Shown: positions 8,138 through 16,784, counted from the first letter of the stretch. The stretch is 47,253 nt of DNA from JAPXRI01 sp033813635 (GCA_033813635.1 JAPXRI010000018.1:1-47253), one strand, 5' to 3'. Notes: a model not told the origin generated them from the sequence alone. A program made the numbers and translations.

Positions 8138-8896
8138 TCAATTCAGATCTATCAAAAGCCCCACCGGACAGTGGTCGCTTCCCTCCACCTCGGAGTAGAT
8201 CAGGCTGTCGGTTATCCGGTCCTTTAAGCCGTCCGACACCAGAAAGTAGTCGATGCGCCATCCCACGTTGTGCTCCCAGGCCTTAAACATGTAGGACCAC
8301 CAGGTGTACGCCCCCACCTTGTCCGGGTAGAGACAGCGGAAGCTGTCGATAAAGCCCGCCTCGAGCAGCTCGCCGAATTTCCGCCGCTCCTCCGGCGTGA
8401 AGCCCGCGTTCCCCACGTTCGATTTCGGATTTTTCAGATCTATCTCCCTGTGGGCGACGTTCAGGTCCCCGCAGACGATCACGTGCTTGCGCGCCGCGAG
8501 GCAGGACAGGTATTCCCGGAACGCGTCTTCCCACGAAACGCGGTACGATAGCCTCAAAAGGTCCCTCTGGGAGTTGGGCGTATAGGTGTTTACCAGAAAG
8601 AAGCTCGGGTACTCCAGCGTAATGACCCTGCCCTCCCGGTCGTGCTCGAAGATGCCGAGGCCGTAGGTCACGTTTTCGGGCTCTGCCTTGGCGAAAACCG
8701 CCGTGCCCGAGTACCCCTTTTTCTCCGCGCTGGAGTAGTACACGCGGTACCCCTCCGGGACAAAGTCGGCCTGCTCGGGCTGCAGCTTCGTCTCCTGCAC
8801 ACAGAATATATCGGCGTCCTCCCGGTAAAAAAACGTATCGAAGCCTTTTTTCAGGCAAGCGCGGAGGCCGTTGACGTTCCAGGATATCAGTTTCAT
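8138..8896 (-). CDS. xth: Exodeoxyribonuclease III
   Basis: The 252-residue enzyme carries the full EEP-nuclease set: LISWNVNGLRA, CVQETKL (catalytic Glu), the YSGTAVFAK loop, GDLNVAH, NVGWRIDYFLVSDGL and the terminal SDHCPV (catalytic His). It cleaves DNA at abasic sites and degrades 3' ends in base-excision repair. I take the ATG at 8896, ten bases after GGAGG; an in-frame TTG at 8902 is possible. Its start overlaps the stop of the thioesterase gene as ATGA, so the two are probably translationally coupled. Confidence 0.95.
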   Translation of the reverse strand: MKLISWNVNGLRACLKKGFDTFFYREDADIFCVQETKLQPEQADFVPEGYRVYYSSAEKKGYSGTAVFAKAEPENVTYGLGIFEHDREGRVITLEYPSFFLVNTYTPNSQRDLLRLSYRVSWEDAFREYLSCLAARKHVIVCGDLNVAHREIDLKNPKSNVGNAGFTPEERRKFGELLEAGFIDSFRCLYPDKVGAYTWWSYMFKAWEHNVGWRIDYFLVSDGLKDRITDSLIYSEVEGSDHCPVGLLIDLN

Positions 8897-9402
8897 CCGC
8901 AATTATCCTCCGAATTCCCTTCTTCTCTTTCTCTCTCCCTGCGCTCCAGCCGTTCCCTGCGCCTTTTCTCCGCGGCGGCAAACTCCCTTTGCTGCTCCTC
9001 GGTCTCGATAATCAGCGGCGGCACCGGCCGGGGCTTTCCGTTTTCGTCCAGCGCGACGAAGGTGAAATAGGCCTTGTTCGTCCGCTTGATCTCCGAGGTC
9101 ATGTAGTTTTCCGAAAACACCTCGACGATGACCTCCATTGACGTGCGCCCGACCCAGGTCAGCCTCGCCTTAAGCACGATCAGCTCGCCCTGCTTAATCG
9201 GGTGGTTGAAATCCACGCTGTCGATGCAGACCGTGGCCACGATGCCGTTGGAGTGCCGCGAGGCAACCATCGCCCCGGCGATATCCGCCAGGTGCATCAG
9301 CCTCCCGCCCAGCAGGTTCCCGAGCAGGTTCGTATCCGTCGGAATAACCATCTCCCGCGTCTCCACAGCCGAATCGCAGACTCTTTTCGCCTTCAGTTCC
9401 AT
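8893..9402 (-). CDS. Hot-dog fold acyl-CoA thioesterase
   Basis: The 169-residue protein has one hot-dog domain (about residues 10-130) with NLLGNLLGGRLMHLADIAGA and ASRHSNG, the active-site stretch of the YciA/BFIT acyl-CoA hydrolase group; the Asp in the LMHLAD helix is the expected catalytic residue. It hydrolyses acyl-CoA to free acid and CoA in the cytosol. The last 35 residues are an unusual run of Arg and Glu, probably a charged helix extending beyond the fold. The stop overlaps the exonuclease III start by four bases. Confidence 0.9.
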   Translation of the reverse strand: MELKAKRVCDSAVETREMVIPTDTNLLGNLLGGRLMHLADIAGAMVASRHSNGIVATVCIDSVDFNHPIKQGELIVLKARLTWVGRTSMEVIVEVFSENYMTSEIKRTNKAYFTFVALDENGKPRPVPPLIIETEEQQREFAAAEKRRRERLERREREREEGNSEDNCG

Positions 9403-9489
9403 ATATCTCCCCCGCTCGCTAAAATATAGAGTATTGTGCCCGCATTATGCTCGCCCGGGCGCGGTGTTTAGGCTGTAAAGGTTTCGTAT

Positions 9490-11076
9490 TTACAGAAGCT
9501 TCACGCCGTCCTCTTTGAACCAGTCGATACTTTGCTTTTTGCCGTTTATCCTCCATTCCGCCGGGCAGGCGTTGTCCATCCAGTCCAGCGGCTCGCAGAC
9601 GTCCTTTTGCAGGGCGTTAATTCTGAAAAGCTCCGAGAGCTCGGCGTTTTCGTCGTCGGTCAGCAGGCCCGGTTTCGCGGACACGAACATCGGCGTGCCG
9701 CTCTTCGCCAGAAGCCCGGCCCATTTCCGGTTCAGGCTCCAGGGTATCGGCCCCATCGCGCCCACGCAGTCCGCGTCGGAGGCGTAGAAGCTGCCGTTCT
9801 GCGCGAGCCGGAACGCCAGCGTGTTGACGCCGAATTTCCGGGTGCGCTCCCAGTCCGCGCCGCTGGTATCGTCCCCGATGCGCTGGGCGTGCATCAGACC
9901 GGCGCCCAGGTGGCCGATGCAGTTGCAGCCGAGTATCAGCGCGTCCCCGGCGCTGTCGAGAATCGTCTTGTATAGCGCTTTGACAATCTCGGCGCTTGTC
10001 TTCGAGGTGTCGGCGAAGCTCCAGCCGTCCCGGGTGACGGTGGGAACCATGTCCTTTCCCCAGCGGCCGAACATGTCATATGTGGAATAGTCGTGCTTTA
10101 TCAGCTTATACCCCCAGCCGGTGACGGAGCGGACGGAGTAGGCGACGTACTCGAGGGTGTCCGGGAGCGACGGGTCAAGGACGTCCCTGCACCGGGAAAG
10201 CCGCATACGGTCGGTTACCTTCGGGCCGTCGTCCGACAAAAACCTTAACCAGATGCCCGGCTCCGCTCCCCGGGCCGAAATCTCGCCGGCGAGCCCGGCC
10301 ATATCCGGGAATCTGTCATTCCCCCCGTCCCAGGGGCCGCCGATGTAGCCCTCCTTGTAGTCCCGAAGCGCCTGCCAGCAGTCGTCTATCACCATAAACG
10401 GGCGGTTCGGAATGCCCTTTGTCAGTTCGGAGAGGTATTCCGCGTCCTTAACGATGTCCCCGTGGGAGCTTTGGCCGTAGGCGTAGTACCAGTTGTTCGA
10501 GCCGTAGAGCGGGCGCGGGGGCAGCAGCGGATCGGCGCACATCGCTGCGCAGAAGCGCTTTTGGACCTCAAACGCGCTGATGCGCTTTGTTTTTTGGTAT
10601 AAAACCGTGGCCGCCTCAAGGGTTCTGCCGTTTAAGCGTACGCCGTTTCCTCCGCAGCGGACATCCAGCGTCAGCGTGACGCCGCTCTTGTCCGCCCGCC
10701 AGAAGCAGAGAGCGTTCGGGCGGACTCTCACGCCGTAGGCCGCGCTCTCCCGGTTGTCGGAGATCAGAAAATACCAGGGCATCGCCCGCTCCGGCACTAT
10801 TCCCCGCCACTCAAAATCCCCGTAGCCCCGCTCCCAGGCGTCGCCCGAGAGCTTTAGGCCCTTTTTCCCGCCTGTGAGGTCGAAATTCCAGCGGCAGAGG
10901 ATGTATTTAACCGGCGTCTTTTCCGCGCCGACGGATACAGCGAGCCCGCTCTCCGAAAGCGTAAAGGAGACCTTGACGTCCTTAAACGAAACCGCCTCCG
11001 CCCCCCGGACGGGCCCGCTCTCACCGTCGTCCGCTATAACCGTTACTATGTCCGGATACCTTAAAACCGACTCCAT
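9490..11076 (-). CDS. GH36-like alpha-galactosidase/raffinose-synthase type glycosidase
   Basis: The 528-residue protein has an N-terminal beta-domain (about 1-170) and a TIM-barrel typical of clan GH-D. PFMVIDDCWQ is the strand-1 motif, YKLIKHDYSTYD contains the aspartate expected to be the nucleophile, and RIGDDTSGADW the expected acid/base aspartate. No signal peptide is present, so it should act on imported oligosaccharides. It differs from classic GH36 in its short N-terminal domain and resembles the raffinose-synthase/GH36 branch. The MBL-fold gene lies 23 bp upstream on the same strand, suggesting one transcript. Substrate (alpha-galactoside) is inferred from family only. Confidence 0.82.
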   Translation of the reverse strand: MESVLRYPDIVTVIADDGESGPVRGAEAVSFKDVKVSFTLSESGLAVSVGAEKTPVKYILCRWNFDLTGGKKGLKLSGDAWERGYGDFEWRGIVPERAMPWYFLISDNRESAAYGVRVRPNALCFWRADKSGVTLTLDVRCGGNGVRLNGRTLEAATVLYQKTKRISAFEVQKRFCAAMCADPLLPPRPLYGSNNWYYAYGQSSHGDIVKDAEYLSELTKGIPNRPFMVIDDCWQALRDYKEGYIGGPWDGGNDRFPDMAGLAGEISARGAEPGIWLRFLSDDGPKVTDRMRLSRCRDVLDPSLPDTLEYVAYSVRSVTGWGYKLIKHDYSTYDMFGRWGKDMVPTVTRDGWSFADTSKTSAEIVKALYKTILDSAGDALILGCNCIGHLGAGLMHAQRIGDDTSGADWERTRKFGVNTLAFRLAQNGSFYASDADCVGAMGPIPWSLNRKWAGLLAKSGTPMFVSAKPGLLTDDENAELSELFRINALQKDVCEPLDWMDNACPAEWRINGKKQSIDWFKEDGVKLL

Positions 11077-11099
11077 ATTGAAAATCCGCCTTTTGCTAA

Positions 11100-11855
11100 T
11101 TAAAGAATAATCCGCATGCCGTCGCAGGCCGGAATAATGCCCTCCTCCGGCAGCTTTAAGATATTTTTTTCGTCGTGCAGGTCCTTTGCCAGGTGGGAGA
11201 TCATAATCGTCCCGCCGGGCTTCAGAACGCCCCTCTCCCGGAAGGTCTCCGCCAGCAGCCTGACCATCGGCAGGCTGTTGTGCTCGAAATTCCTGTAATC
11301 CCCGCGTGCCTCGCCCACCGTACCGTCCAGGACGATTAGGTCAAACGAGAGCTCGCAGATTACGCGCCAGGCGGGGTACAACAGCCACGCGCCGTCGCAG
11401 CCGTAAAAAAGCCTTTTGCCGTTTTTTTCGATAATGTAGTGAAAGGGCCTCTCCCCCGGCTTTGCCGGGTGGTTCGCCGCCACCGGGGTCACGTGAAATC
11501 CGCCGATTACCGCAGTCCGATAGGGCTCAAGCGGGGTCTTTTCCAGATTTTCTATCTCCCCCGCGGCGTCCAGCACCCCGCCGTCGCCCCAGATCCGCCG
11601 GGCGCGCGAGGCGCAGAGCCTTGAAAGGCTCTCCTGGGAGAGGTGGTCCCCGTGGGCGTGGGTCTGGAGGATGTTTTTAACGCCGGCCAGCCCGCTATCC
11701 GGCAGCAACTCCTCCGCCGAGCGGAAAATGTCCGGCCCGGCGTCTATAAGGAGCTCGCCGTCCGCCAGAACGCTGCTCTTGCGCCGAAAGCCAGGCCGGG
11801 CCCTGTCCGACTCCTGCCAGTTCGCGGCGCCGGTGCCCAAAAATAAAAGCTCCAT
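11100..11855 (-). CDS. MBL-fold metallo-hydrolase
   Basis: The 251-residue protein begins MELLFLGTGAANWQESDRA and has the metal motif QTHAHGDHLS (HxHxDH), with later His/Asp ligands in AANHPAKP, FYGCDGAW and MISHLAK. The layout is close to the PhnP/RNase Z-like branch of the metallo-beta-lactamase superfamily, which hydrolyses phosphodiester bonds. It is preceded by the ABC permease gene 18 bp away and followed by the GH36-like gene, so it may be part of one long minus-strand operon with 11874-14140. Substrate is unknown. Confidence 0.85.
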   Translation of the reverse strand: MELLFLGTGAANWQESDRARPGFRRKSSVLADGELLIDAGPDIFRSAEELLPDSGLAGVKNILQTHAHGDHLSQESLSRLCASRARRIWGDGGVLDAAGEIENLEKTPLEPYRTAVIGGFHVTPVAANHPAKPGERPFHYIIEKNGKRLFYGCDGAWLLYPAWRVICELSFDLIVLDGTVGEARGDYRNFEHNSLPMVRLLAETFRERGVLKPGGTIMISHLAKDLHDEKNILKLPEEGIIPACDGMRIIL

Positions 11856-11873
11856 AAAATCCCCCGTTAAACT

Positions 11874-13442
11874 CTATCTGTTGTTCAGCTCCGCGTACTG
11901 CAGCATGTTGCGGCAGAGGTAGAAAACAAGCAGCGACACCGGGATGTTGCAGACGATCAGCGAGAGCAGAATCGCCGCGTTCTCGCCGATCACCCCGAAG
12001 CCCGGCGACAATATGATCGCCAGCACGACGCCGGGAGCAGAGAGCAGGAACATCGTAACCATGTACAAAAGTATCGTAAACGCTTTGCTAAGGCCGCTCA
12101 TCCACCGCTCCACCAGTAGGTTTCCGGCGGTGAACAGCATCGTAAAGCTGATTCTCGCCGCGACGCAGAGCAGCGTGTCCACCGGGCCGAGCTTTACAAT
12201 CAGCGCCACCGGTACAAAGATCACCACCGCCTCCACCGTCGCCGAGGGAAGCATCTCCCGGAGGCACTGCAGAAGCTTGTTAAACGGCGGCTCCGGCACG
12301 AGGTAGACATAGGGCTTCGAGAGCTCCTTATTCAGCCGCCCCATCGCCACGGAGAAAATCTGCATATACGTGGAAAACACGAAAATCGGCGCGATTCCCG
12401 AGCTCCTCATCGCGAAGGCGAAGATTATCGTGCCGGCCGCCCAGATCAGTGAGGCCACGCTTAAAACGAAAACCCGGGAGCGGCGATTTTCGATTTTATG
12501 CTTGTAGTAAAACGCGTCGGCGCCGAACCCCTTTCCGAGGCCGGTTCTGCCGAGCTTTACGTTGGTTGGGGCGGCCTCGGCGAGCTGCCCCTCCCTTCTC
12601 GCGGTGATCGCGCTGTGGGTGACCTCCGCGCTCTGCAGCACGTCCTCGTAGAAATCCGGATGCCCCTTCACTATCAGCGCGATAAGGCAGATAAGGTAAA
12701 CCGTGGAAATGCTAAGGCCGATAAGGATATTCCTTGCGTCCCCGTTCATAATGCCGTAAACCGCCCGCCCGAGCCAGCCGCCCACCGGGAACAGACTCAG
12801 AACCTCGCCGTTCACCGCCGCGACAAGGCGCCCAATGGCGCCGGGCCCGCCTATAACTGAGATGGCGGCGTATAGCGAAAACGCGGCGATAACCGCGAAA
12901 AACAGCGTTTTCACCAGCTTTTTCCTGCGCTCGTCCGAGCTGGTGAACGAGTAGATCACCATCGCGGTGAACTGCCCGAGGAACACCGCGGCTGCGTAGC
13001 CGGCGAGCATCAGCAGCACGGCCCCGTAGCGAACGCCGTAGACGTTGCGCATCCAGCCGTACTGGAACACAATGAACAGGCCCAGCATCAGCGCGTTCCC
13101 CAGCTGCTGGAACAGCCCGTAAAACAGCACTCTCTCCTGCTTTGCAGGCGAGGTGAAGATAAGGTTGACGTCGGACAGCGAAAAAATCGCGCCGCCGCGG
13201 CTGAAGCCTCCGTAGGCGACTAGCGCGAATATAAGCGCGTAAAGGCCGGTGACGATCGCCGCGAGCTCGCCCATATCGCGAAAGCCCTGCGATTCCTCCG
13301 CGCCCTTGTTCCCGGCAAAGATCACAAGCCCTATCATCGCCAGCATAATCAGAGTGTAGACCAGCTTGGCCGGGCTTTTGACAATGCTTTTCACCTTGTT
13401 TTTAAGCTTTGTCAGCAACAGATACGAAAGCGCGCCGCTCAT
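11874..13442 (-). CDS. ABC exporter permease (ABC-2 type)
   Basis: The 522-residue protein has roughly ten to twelve hydrophobic spans, starting with LVYTLIMLAMIGLVIFAG, and a large loop around residues 270-310 (DVLQSAEVTHSAITARREGQ). This is the layout of the two-domain ABC exporter permeases common in Clostridia. It partners the ATPase encoded immediately upstream, whose stop overlaps its start as ATGA. Cargo is unknown; transporters of this type move peptides, drugs or lipids outward. Confidence 0.88.
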   Translation of the reverse strand: MSGALSYLLLTKLKNKVKSIVKSPAKLVYTLIMLAMIGLVIFAGNKGAEESQGFRDMGELAAIVTGLYALIFALVAYGGFSRGGAIFSLSDVNLIFTSPAKQERVLFYGLFQQLGNALMLGLFIVFQYGWMRNVYGVRYGAVLLMLAGYAAAVFLGQFTAMVIYSFTSSDERRKKLVKTLFFAVIAAFSLYAAISVIGGPGAIGRLVAAVNGEVLSLFPVGGWLGRAVYGIMNGDARNILIGLSISTVYLICLIALIVKGHPDFYEDVLQSAEVTHSAITARREGQLAEAAPTNVKLGRTGLGKGFGADAFYYKHKIENRRSRVFVLSVASLIWAAGTIIFAFAMRSSGIAPIFVFSTYMQIFSVAMGRLNKELSKPYVYLVPEPPFNKLLQCLREMLPSATVEAVVIFVPVALIVKLGPVDTLLCVAARISFTMLFTAGNLLVERWMSGLSKAFTILLYMVTMFLLSAPGVVLAIILSPGFGVIGENAAILLSLIVCNIPVSLLVFYLCRNMLQYAELNNR

Positions 13443-14140
13443 TTTTCGCCGCCCTCCGTGATGTCAAAAAACAGCTGCTCGAGGGTCTTCTCGTGGCTCT
13501 CCCCCGCGTCGTTCCGCCTTGTGGCGGCGATGCGGCCGTTCACCATGATGTGCGTGACGTCCCAGTAGTCCTCGACGCTGTCGATCATATGTGTGGAGAT
13601 AAGTATCGCGGCGCCCTCCGCCTTGAGCTCGGAGAACATCGCCTTTAATTCCTTGATCGCGTGGGGGTCCAGCCCAACCAGGGGCTCGTCGAAGACAATC
13701 ACCTTCGGCCTGTGCAGCAGCGCGCAGGCTATCGACAGCTTCTGCTGCATGCCCTTAGAGAGCTCCTTGCCGAGCTTGTCCCTCTTGTCGGCCAGCTCTA
13801 AGCGCTCCATCAGCGCCTCCGCGTAACCGTCGTCCTCCATCCGGTATGCCCGGCGGATAAACTCAAGGTGCTCTGCCACCGTTAAAAGGTCGTAAATCGC
13901 CGGCATTTCCGGGATGTACCCCAGAAGCCTTTTTGCCTCGGTGGTCTTGTTGGCGTACCCGCCCACCGTGATGCTTCCCTTAAAGCGCAAAAGCCCCGCG
14001 ATGCACTTGATGATAGTGGATTTCCCCGCTCCGTTCGGCCCGAGAAGAATAGCGATCTGCCCCGCCTCGACGGCGAAGCTTATATCGTCGTTGGCGAGGG
14101 TTTTGCCGTAGCGTTTTGTTACATGTTCAACACTTAGCAT
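13439..14140 (-). CDS. ABC exporter ATP-binding protein
   Basis: The 233-residue ATPase has a Walker A (LLGPNGAGKSTIIKC), a Q-loop around YIPEMPAI, an ABC signature in LGKELSKGMQQKLSIA, a Walker B (VIVFDEPLVGLD) and an H-loop (ILISTHM). It energises the neighbouring permease. Its own promoter lies just upstream (14171-14199), making this the first gene of a minus-strand run that may continue through the MBL and GH36-like genes. Confidence 0.95.
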   Translation of the reverse strand: MLSVEHVTKRYGKTLANDDISFAVEAGQIAILLGPNGAGKSTIIKCIAGLLRFKGSITVGGYANKTTEAKRLLGYIPEMPAIYDLLTVAEHLEFIRRAYRMEDDGYAEALMERLELADKRDKLGKELSKGMQQKLSIACALLHRPKVIVFDEPLVGLDPHAIKELKAMFSELKAEGAAILISTHMIDSVEDYWDVTHIMVNGRIAATRRNDAGESHEKTLEQLFFDITEGGEK

Positions 14141-14170
14141 ATTATCTTCCTGTCTCTGTTATTTTTCTGA

Positions 14171-14199
14171 ATTATACACCGAGAGCCGCGCAATTTCAA
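14171..14199 (-). promoter_or_regulatory. SigA-type promoter of the ABC exporter genes
   Basis: Read on the minus strand, TTGAAA (14194-14199) and TATAAT (14171-14176) are 17 bp apart, about 30 bp upstream of the ATPase start at 14140. Confidence 0.75.
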
Positions 14200-14409
14200 G
14201 GATTTCGCGGCCATAAAGCTTGCCTTTCCCCCCTCGGACCCGGCATTTTTGCCTGTTTAGCCCTCTATGTAAAGCGGATGCATGCCCGCGAATTATTGCA
14301 CGCTATTCTATAGCGTGTGCGCAGCTTTTGCGCGCGTGTATGTCGGGTATGTATTGAATGCGGGACACCCTGCTTAAAAGACAGGGGCTCTGCCCGCGCC
14401 GCTTTCGCA

Positions 14410-14485
14410 TGCGTATGAAATACGCTTGCGTATGAAATACGCTTGCGTATGTAATACGCTTGTGTATGTAATACGCTTGCGTATA
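14410..14485. repeat. 17-bp tandem repeat of near-palindromes (four full units)
   Basis: Units of the form TGCGTATGAAATACGCT start at 14410, 14427, 14444 and 14461, with a partial fifth from 14478. Each unit is an inverted repeat (GCGTAT / ATACGC around three central bases, GAA or GTA). Units 1 and 2 are identical; units 3 and 4 differ at one and two positions. Confidence 0.9.
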
Positions 14486-14541
14486 TTCTGTTGCTTTATA
14501 CTCTATTAATTTATATTCTATTATATTATATTCTATTAGGC
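14482..14541. repeat. 15-bp AT-rich tandem repeat (four units)
   Basis: Units starting TATATTCTATTA recur at exactly 15-bp spacing from 14482, 14497, 14512 and 14527. The last three bases of each unit vary. The array begins inside the partial last unit of the 17-bp array, so the two minisatellites abut. Confidence 0.8.
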
Positions 14542-14852
14542 GGAACTCTTCACGGAGGATTCGGGGAATCGTCGTCGAATACTCGACGAATCTCCATAGC
14601 TCGCGGTTATTGCAAAATGCAAAAATTTTATCGGAATATGTCTTTTAATTTGTTATTTTCTGTGGTATAATCGGTTTTGAAAAATACGCGAAATATCCGG
14701 CTGTACCAGAGTAATTTGTCATTAAATGCACCTTATAATACGTTTAATATATCCCCTCTCCCCGGGAGTCAAGAGGAAACCGCAGTTCCCTTTTGCGGGT
14801 TCAAGCGTTCACTTTGTGTACGCATGCGGAGCCCGAATCGTTTCAAGGAGGT

Positions 14853-14896
14853 CCGGAGGGAAATCGAAATCCCTCCGGCGGGCTTTTGTTGCTTTT
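14853..14896 (+). terminator. Terminator-like hairpin
   Basis: A perfect nine-base-pair stem, CCGGAGGGA / TCCCTCCGG, is followed by CGGGCTTTTGTTGCTTTT. The T-run is interrupted, so strength is uncertain. It would terminate any transcript begun at the extended -10 at 14663 before the downstream small genes. Confidence 0.5.
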
Positions 14897-14981
14897 CGAC
14901 ACCCGAAAAGTAAAATACGTTCTTTTATACATGAATAAATAAAGAATCGCTTATAATCTCTTATACATTTAGGAGGATAGT

Positions 14982-15182
14982 ATGGCCAATCACGATTTTA
15001 GCTTTGAAAATGGCGACATATTGGCGAGGATCGGTGCTAGCTGGTATACATCATATGCTTATAATAAATACTGTGACCCGTCTCACGATAATTTCATGAG
15101 GGTCGATACTTGGAGAATCAGGGCTTCGAAATACAATAGATATTTAGAACTAGAAAGGTACTTTTGGAGCAGATTACGCTGA
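14982..15182 (+). CDS. 66-residue hypothetical protein
   Basis: AGGAGG seven bases upstream of the ATG makes this a credible gene. The product is soluble and rich in Tyr, Trp, Arg and Asn (it ends RYLELERYFWSRLR), with no membrane segment and no motif I recognise. Its base composition is lower in GC than the surrounding genes. It starts a three-gene cassette: its TGA shares a base with the ATG of the next frame. Confidence 0.6.
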   Translation: MANHDFSFENGDILARIGASWYTSYAYNKYCDPSHDNFMRVDTWRIRASKYNRYLELERYFWSRLR

Positions 15183-15271
15183 TGTCACCCGAGAAATTAA
15201 ATAAAAATAAAATTGGTCTTTCCGGCGAAAAAGTTAAATTGATGGCAAAAGCTGTTTTGGCTATGATGTAA
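15182..15271 (+). CDS. 29-residue micro-ORF, probably translationally coupled
   Basis: The ATG overlaps the preceding stop codon as TGATG, the layout of termination-reinitiation coupling. The peptide begins MSPEKLNKNKIGLSGEKVKL and ends AVLAMM: basic, then a short hydrophobic tail. It has no ribosome binding site of its own. The next gene begins 15 bp after its stop. Real translation is plausible but unproven. Confidence 0.4.
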   Translation: MSPEKLNKNKIGLSGEKVKLMAKAVLAMM

Positions 15272-15286
15272 GCAAAGGAGGCCATA

Positions 15287-15622
15287 ATGGGGCAATATGG
15301 TAAAACTGCGGTTCGTGCTGCGCAATACATTCAAACGGGTATGCGAGCTGAATCCGCATGGAAAAAAGCAGCCGAAGAGATCATCTCTTCGCAATCGTCT
15401 CGTGTAAAGGGCTGTCCGAAGGGCGCGTTTCTCGGTTTATTCTCATCTGATCACGGTATTAATGCCTCATACGCAAAACACGCTTTGGAAATACTTCGGG
15501 CTAATCCGACAAAACACTTTACGGCTGATGAGCTTTGGTATGCCATAGGCAATTATAAGAAAGCTCATAACCAGCAGATGGATGTAGTTTTATCGTTATG
15601 GAATAGTAGGTTAATTAAGTAG
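15287..15622 (+). CDS. 111-residue hypothetical protein (DUF6979-like?)
   Basis: GGAGG precedes the ATG. The protein starts MGQYGKTAVRAAQYIQTG and contains RVKGCPKGAFLGLFSSDHGI and NPTKHFTADELWYAIG. The conserved-looking KGCPKGAFLGLC-type segment and overall length recall a small Firmicutes family I know as DUF6979, but this is from memory only. It is probably a soluble helical protein. It closes the AT-rich cassette begun at 14982. Confidence 0.7.
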   Translation: MGQYGKTAVRAAQYIQTGMRAESAWKKAAEEIISSQSSRVKGCPKGAFLGLFSSDHGINASYAKHALEILRANPTKHFTADELWYAIGNYKKAHNQQMDVVLSLWNSRLIK

Positions 15623-15670
15623 TGCTTTTATTTAAAGACACAGTTGTTAAGAGTTCTCCTCCCCATACAA

Positions 15671-15709
15671 ACAAAAACACCCCGGAGCAGCCCACTTACC
15701 GCTCCGGGG
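15671..15709 (-). terminator. Rho-independent terminator of the dehydrogenase gene
   Basis: CCCCGGAGC (15680-15688) pairs with GCTCCGGGG (15701-15709). On the minus strand the hairpin is followed by TGTTTTTGTTTG, so it terminates the gene ending at 15726. Confidence 0.8.
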
Positions 15710-15725
15710 TTCCGTCTACATAACC

Positions 15726-16784
15726 TTATTTCAGCATATCGTCGATGCTTACCGGCAGGCCGGTTTCCATCGACTTGTTGCACGCCAGCGTGAACGCGAG
15801 GGACTTGACGGCGTCGGCGTAGGGCGAGCGGATCTTGGAGCCGTCGCCGGAGATCGCGCCGTCTATGAACGTGCGGTCGCAGAGGATTCCGGCGTCGACG
15901 TTTTCCCTGATAACCACCGAGCCGGCCTTCGAGGGCTTCAGTGCGCCGTCGTTCTTGGTGACGAGGCCGCCCGCCTCTTCCGCCGCGGGCTCCTCGCTGA
16001 CGCCGAACAGCTCGAGCTTGTCGAGGATCCGGAGCTCGGCCCGGGCGGTCGCCGCGCTGAACGTGACCTTATTGTCCGCCGCGGAGCCGGCCTTGGCAAA
16101 GCAGCCGGTGGAAATCGTAGCCAGCGCGCCGTTTTTGAAGCGGATCGCCGTCACGGTCAAATCGTCGGTGGCGTAGCCCGGGACGTTCTTCACAAAGCCG
16201 CAGGTGCCGAACGTGAACACTGTCTCCGGCTCGCCGAACACGTAGCGGATGATGTCGAACTGGTGAATCGTCTGCTCCACGATCTGCCCGCCGGACAGAG
16301 AGCGGTCCTTCCACCACTCCGCGCCCGGGATGTCGCCGATGCGGGTGCAGGTGATGCTGACCACCTGGTTTTCCCTGACGAATTTGACGTTCGGCTCCAC
16401 CAGGCCGGAATAGCGGCACTGGAAGCCCGACGCCGTCACGAGCCCGGCCGCTTCGACGCCGTCCCTGATCTTTTTCGCCAGCTCGATATCGAGGGCCACC
16501 GGCTTTTCCACAAAGAACGGGATTTTGCGGCGGATGGTCTCAAGCTCGATCTCGCCGTGGGCGTAGGGCGGGATACAGATGAACACCATGTCGGGATTTA
16601 TCTCGTCGTACATCGTTTTGTAATCCCTGTACGCCCTGCCCGCGCCCGCCCTTTTGACGAAGGCCTCAGCCCTCTCGGGGATCAGGTCGCAAAAGCCTGC
16701 GAGCTCTATGTCGTTAAATTTCAGGAAATGCTCGAGATGGTAGGTACCGATCCCGCCGCAGCCGATGATGCAAAGCTTTTTCAT
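15726..16784 (-). CDS. Gfo/Idh/MocA family NAD(P)-dependent dehydrogenase
   Basis: The 352-residue protein opens with a Rossmann fingerprint (LCIIGCGGIGTYHLEHFLKF) and has the family's EKPVALDI motif, whose Lys is the catalytic/substrate Lys. GGQIVEQTIHQFDIIRYVFG carries the conserved His of the second domain. It would oxidise or reduce a sugar or cyclitol. It lies 38 bp downstream of a TIM-barrel isomerase on the same strand, and both diverge from an AraC regulator, a typical small sugar-catabolic unit. Substrate cannot be read from the sequence; inositol-like compounds are one possibility. Confidence 0.92.
   Translation of the reverse strand: MKKLCIIGCGGIGTYHLEHFLKFNDIELAGFCDLIPERAEAFVKRAGAGRAYRDYKTMYDEINPDMVFICIPPYAHGEIELETIRRKIPFFVEKPVALDIELAKKIRDGVEAAGLVTASGFQCRYSGLVEPNVKFVRENQVVSITCTRIGDIPGAEWWKDRSLSGGQIVEQTIHQFDIIRYVFGEPETVFTFGTCGFVKNVPGYATDDLTVTAIRFKNGALATISTGCFAKAGSAADNKVTFSAATARAELRILDKLELFGVSEEPAAEEAGGLVTKNDGALKPSKAGSVVIRENVDAGILCDRTFIDGAISGDGSKIRSPYADAVKSLAFTLACNKSMETGLPVSIDDMLK

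Larger units (their letters stand above)
14200..14981. other. Long intergenic region with repeats and weak signals
   Basis: There is no convincing gene here. It contains two adjacent tandem-repeat arrays (separate entries), a hairpin TCGTCG-AATACT-CGACGA near 14570-14587, an extended -10 box TGGTATAAT at 14663-14671, and a terminator-like hairpin at 14853-14878. A second TATAAT (14952-14957) lies just ahead of the small gene at 14982. Open frames of up to 78 codons from 14677 have no ribosome binding site and no recognisable sequence. Composition drifts from GC-rich to AT-rich across the repeats. Confidence 0.5.

Noticed and set aside
14410..14541. Possible CRISPR array
   Set aside because: Units are directly adjacent without unique spacers, only 15-17 bp long, and no cas gene is in the window.
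14677..14938. 70-78 codon plus-strand frames before the small-gene cassette
   Set aside because: They run through the terminator-like hairpin and have no ribosome binding site or recognisable sequence.
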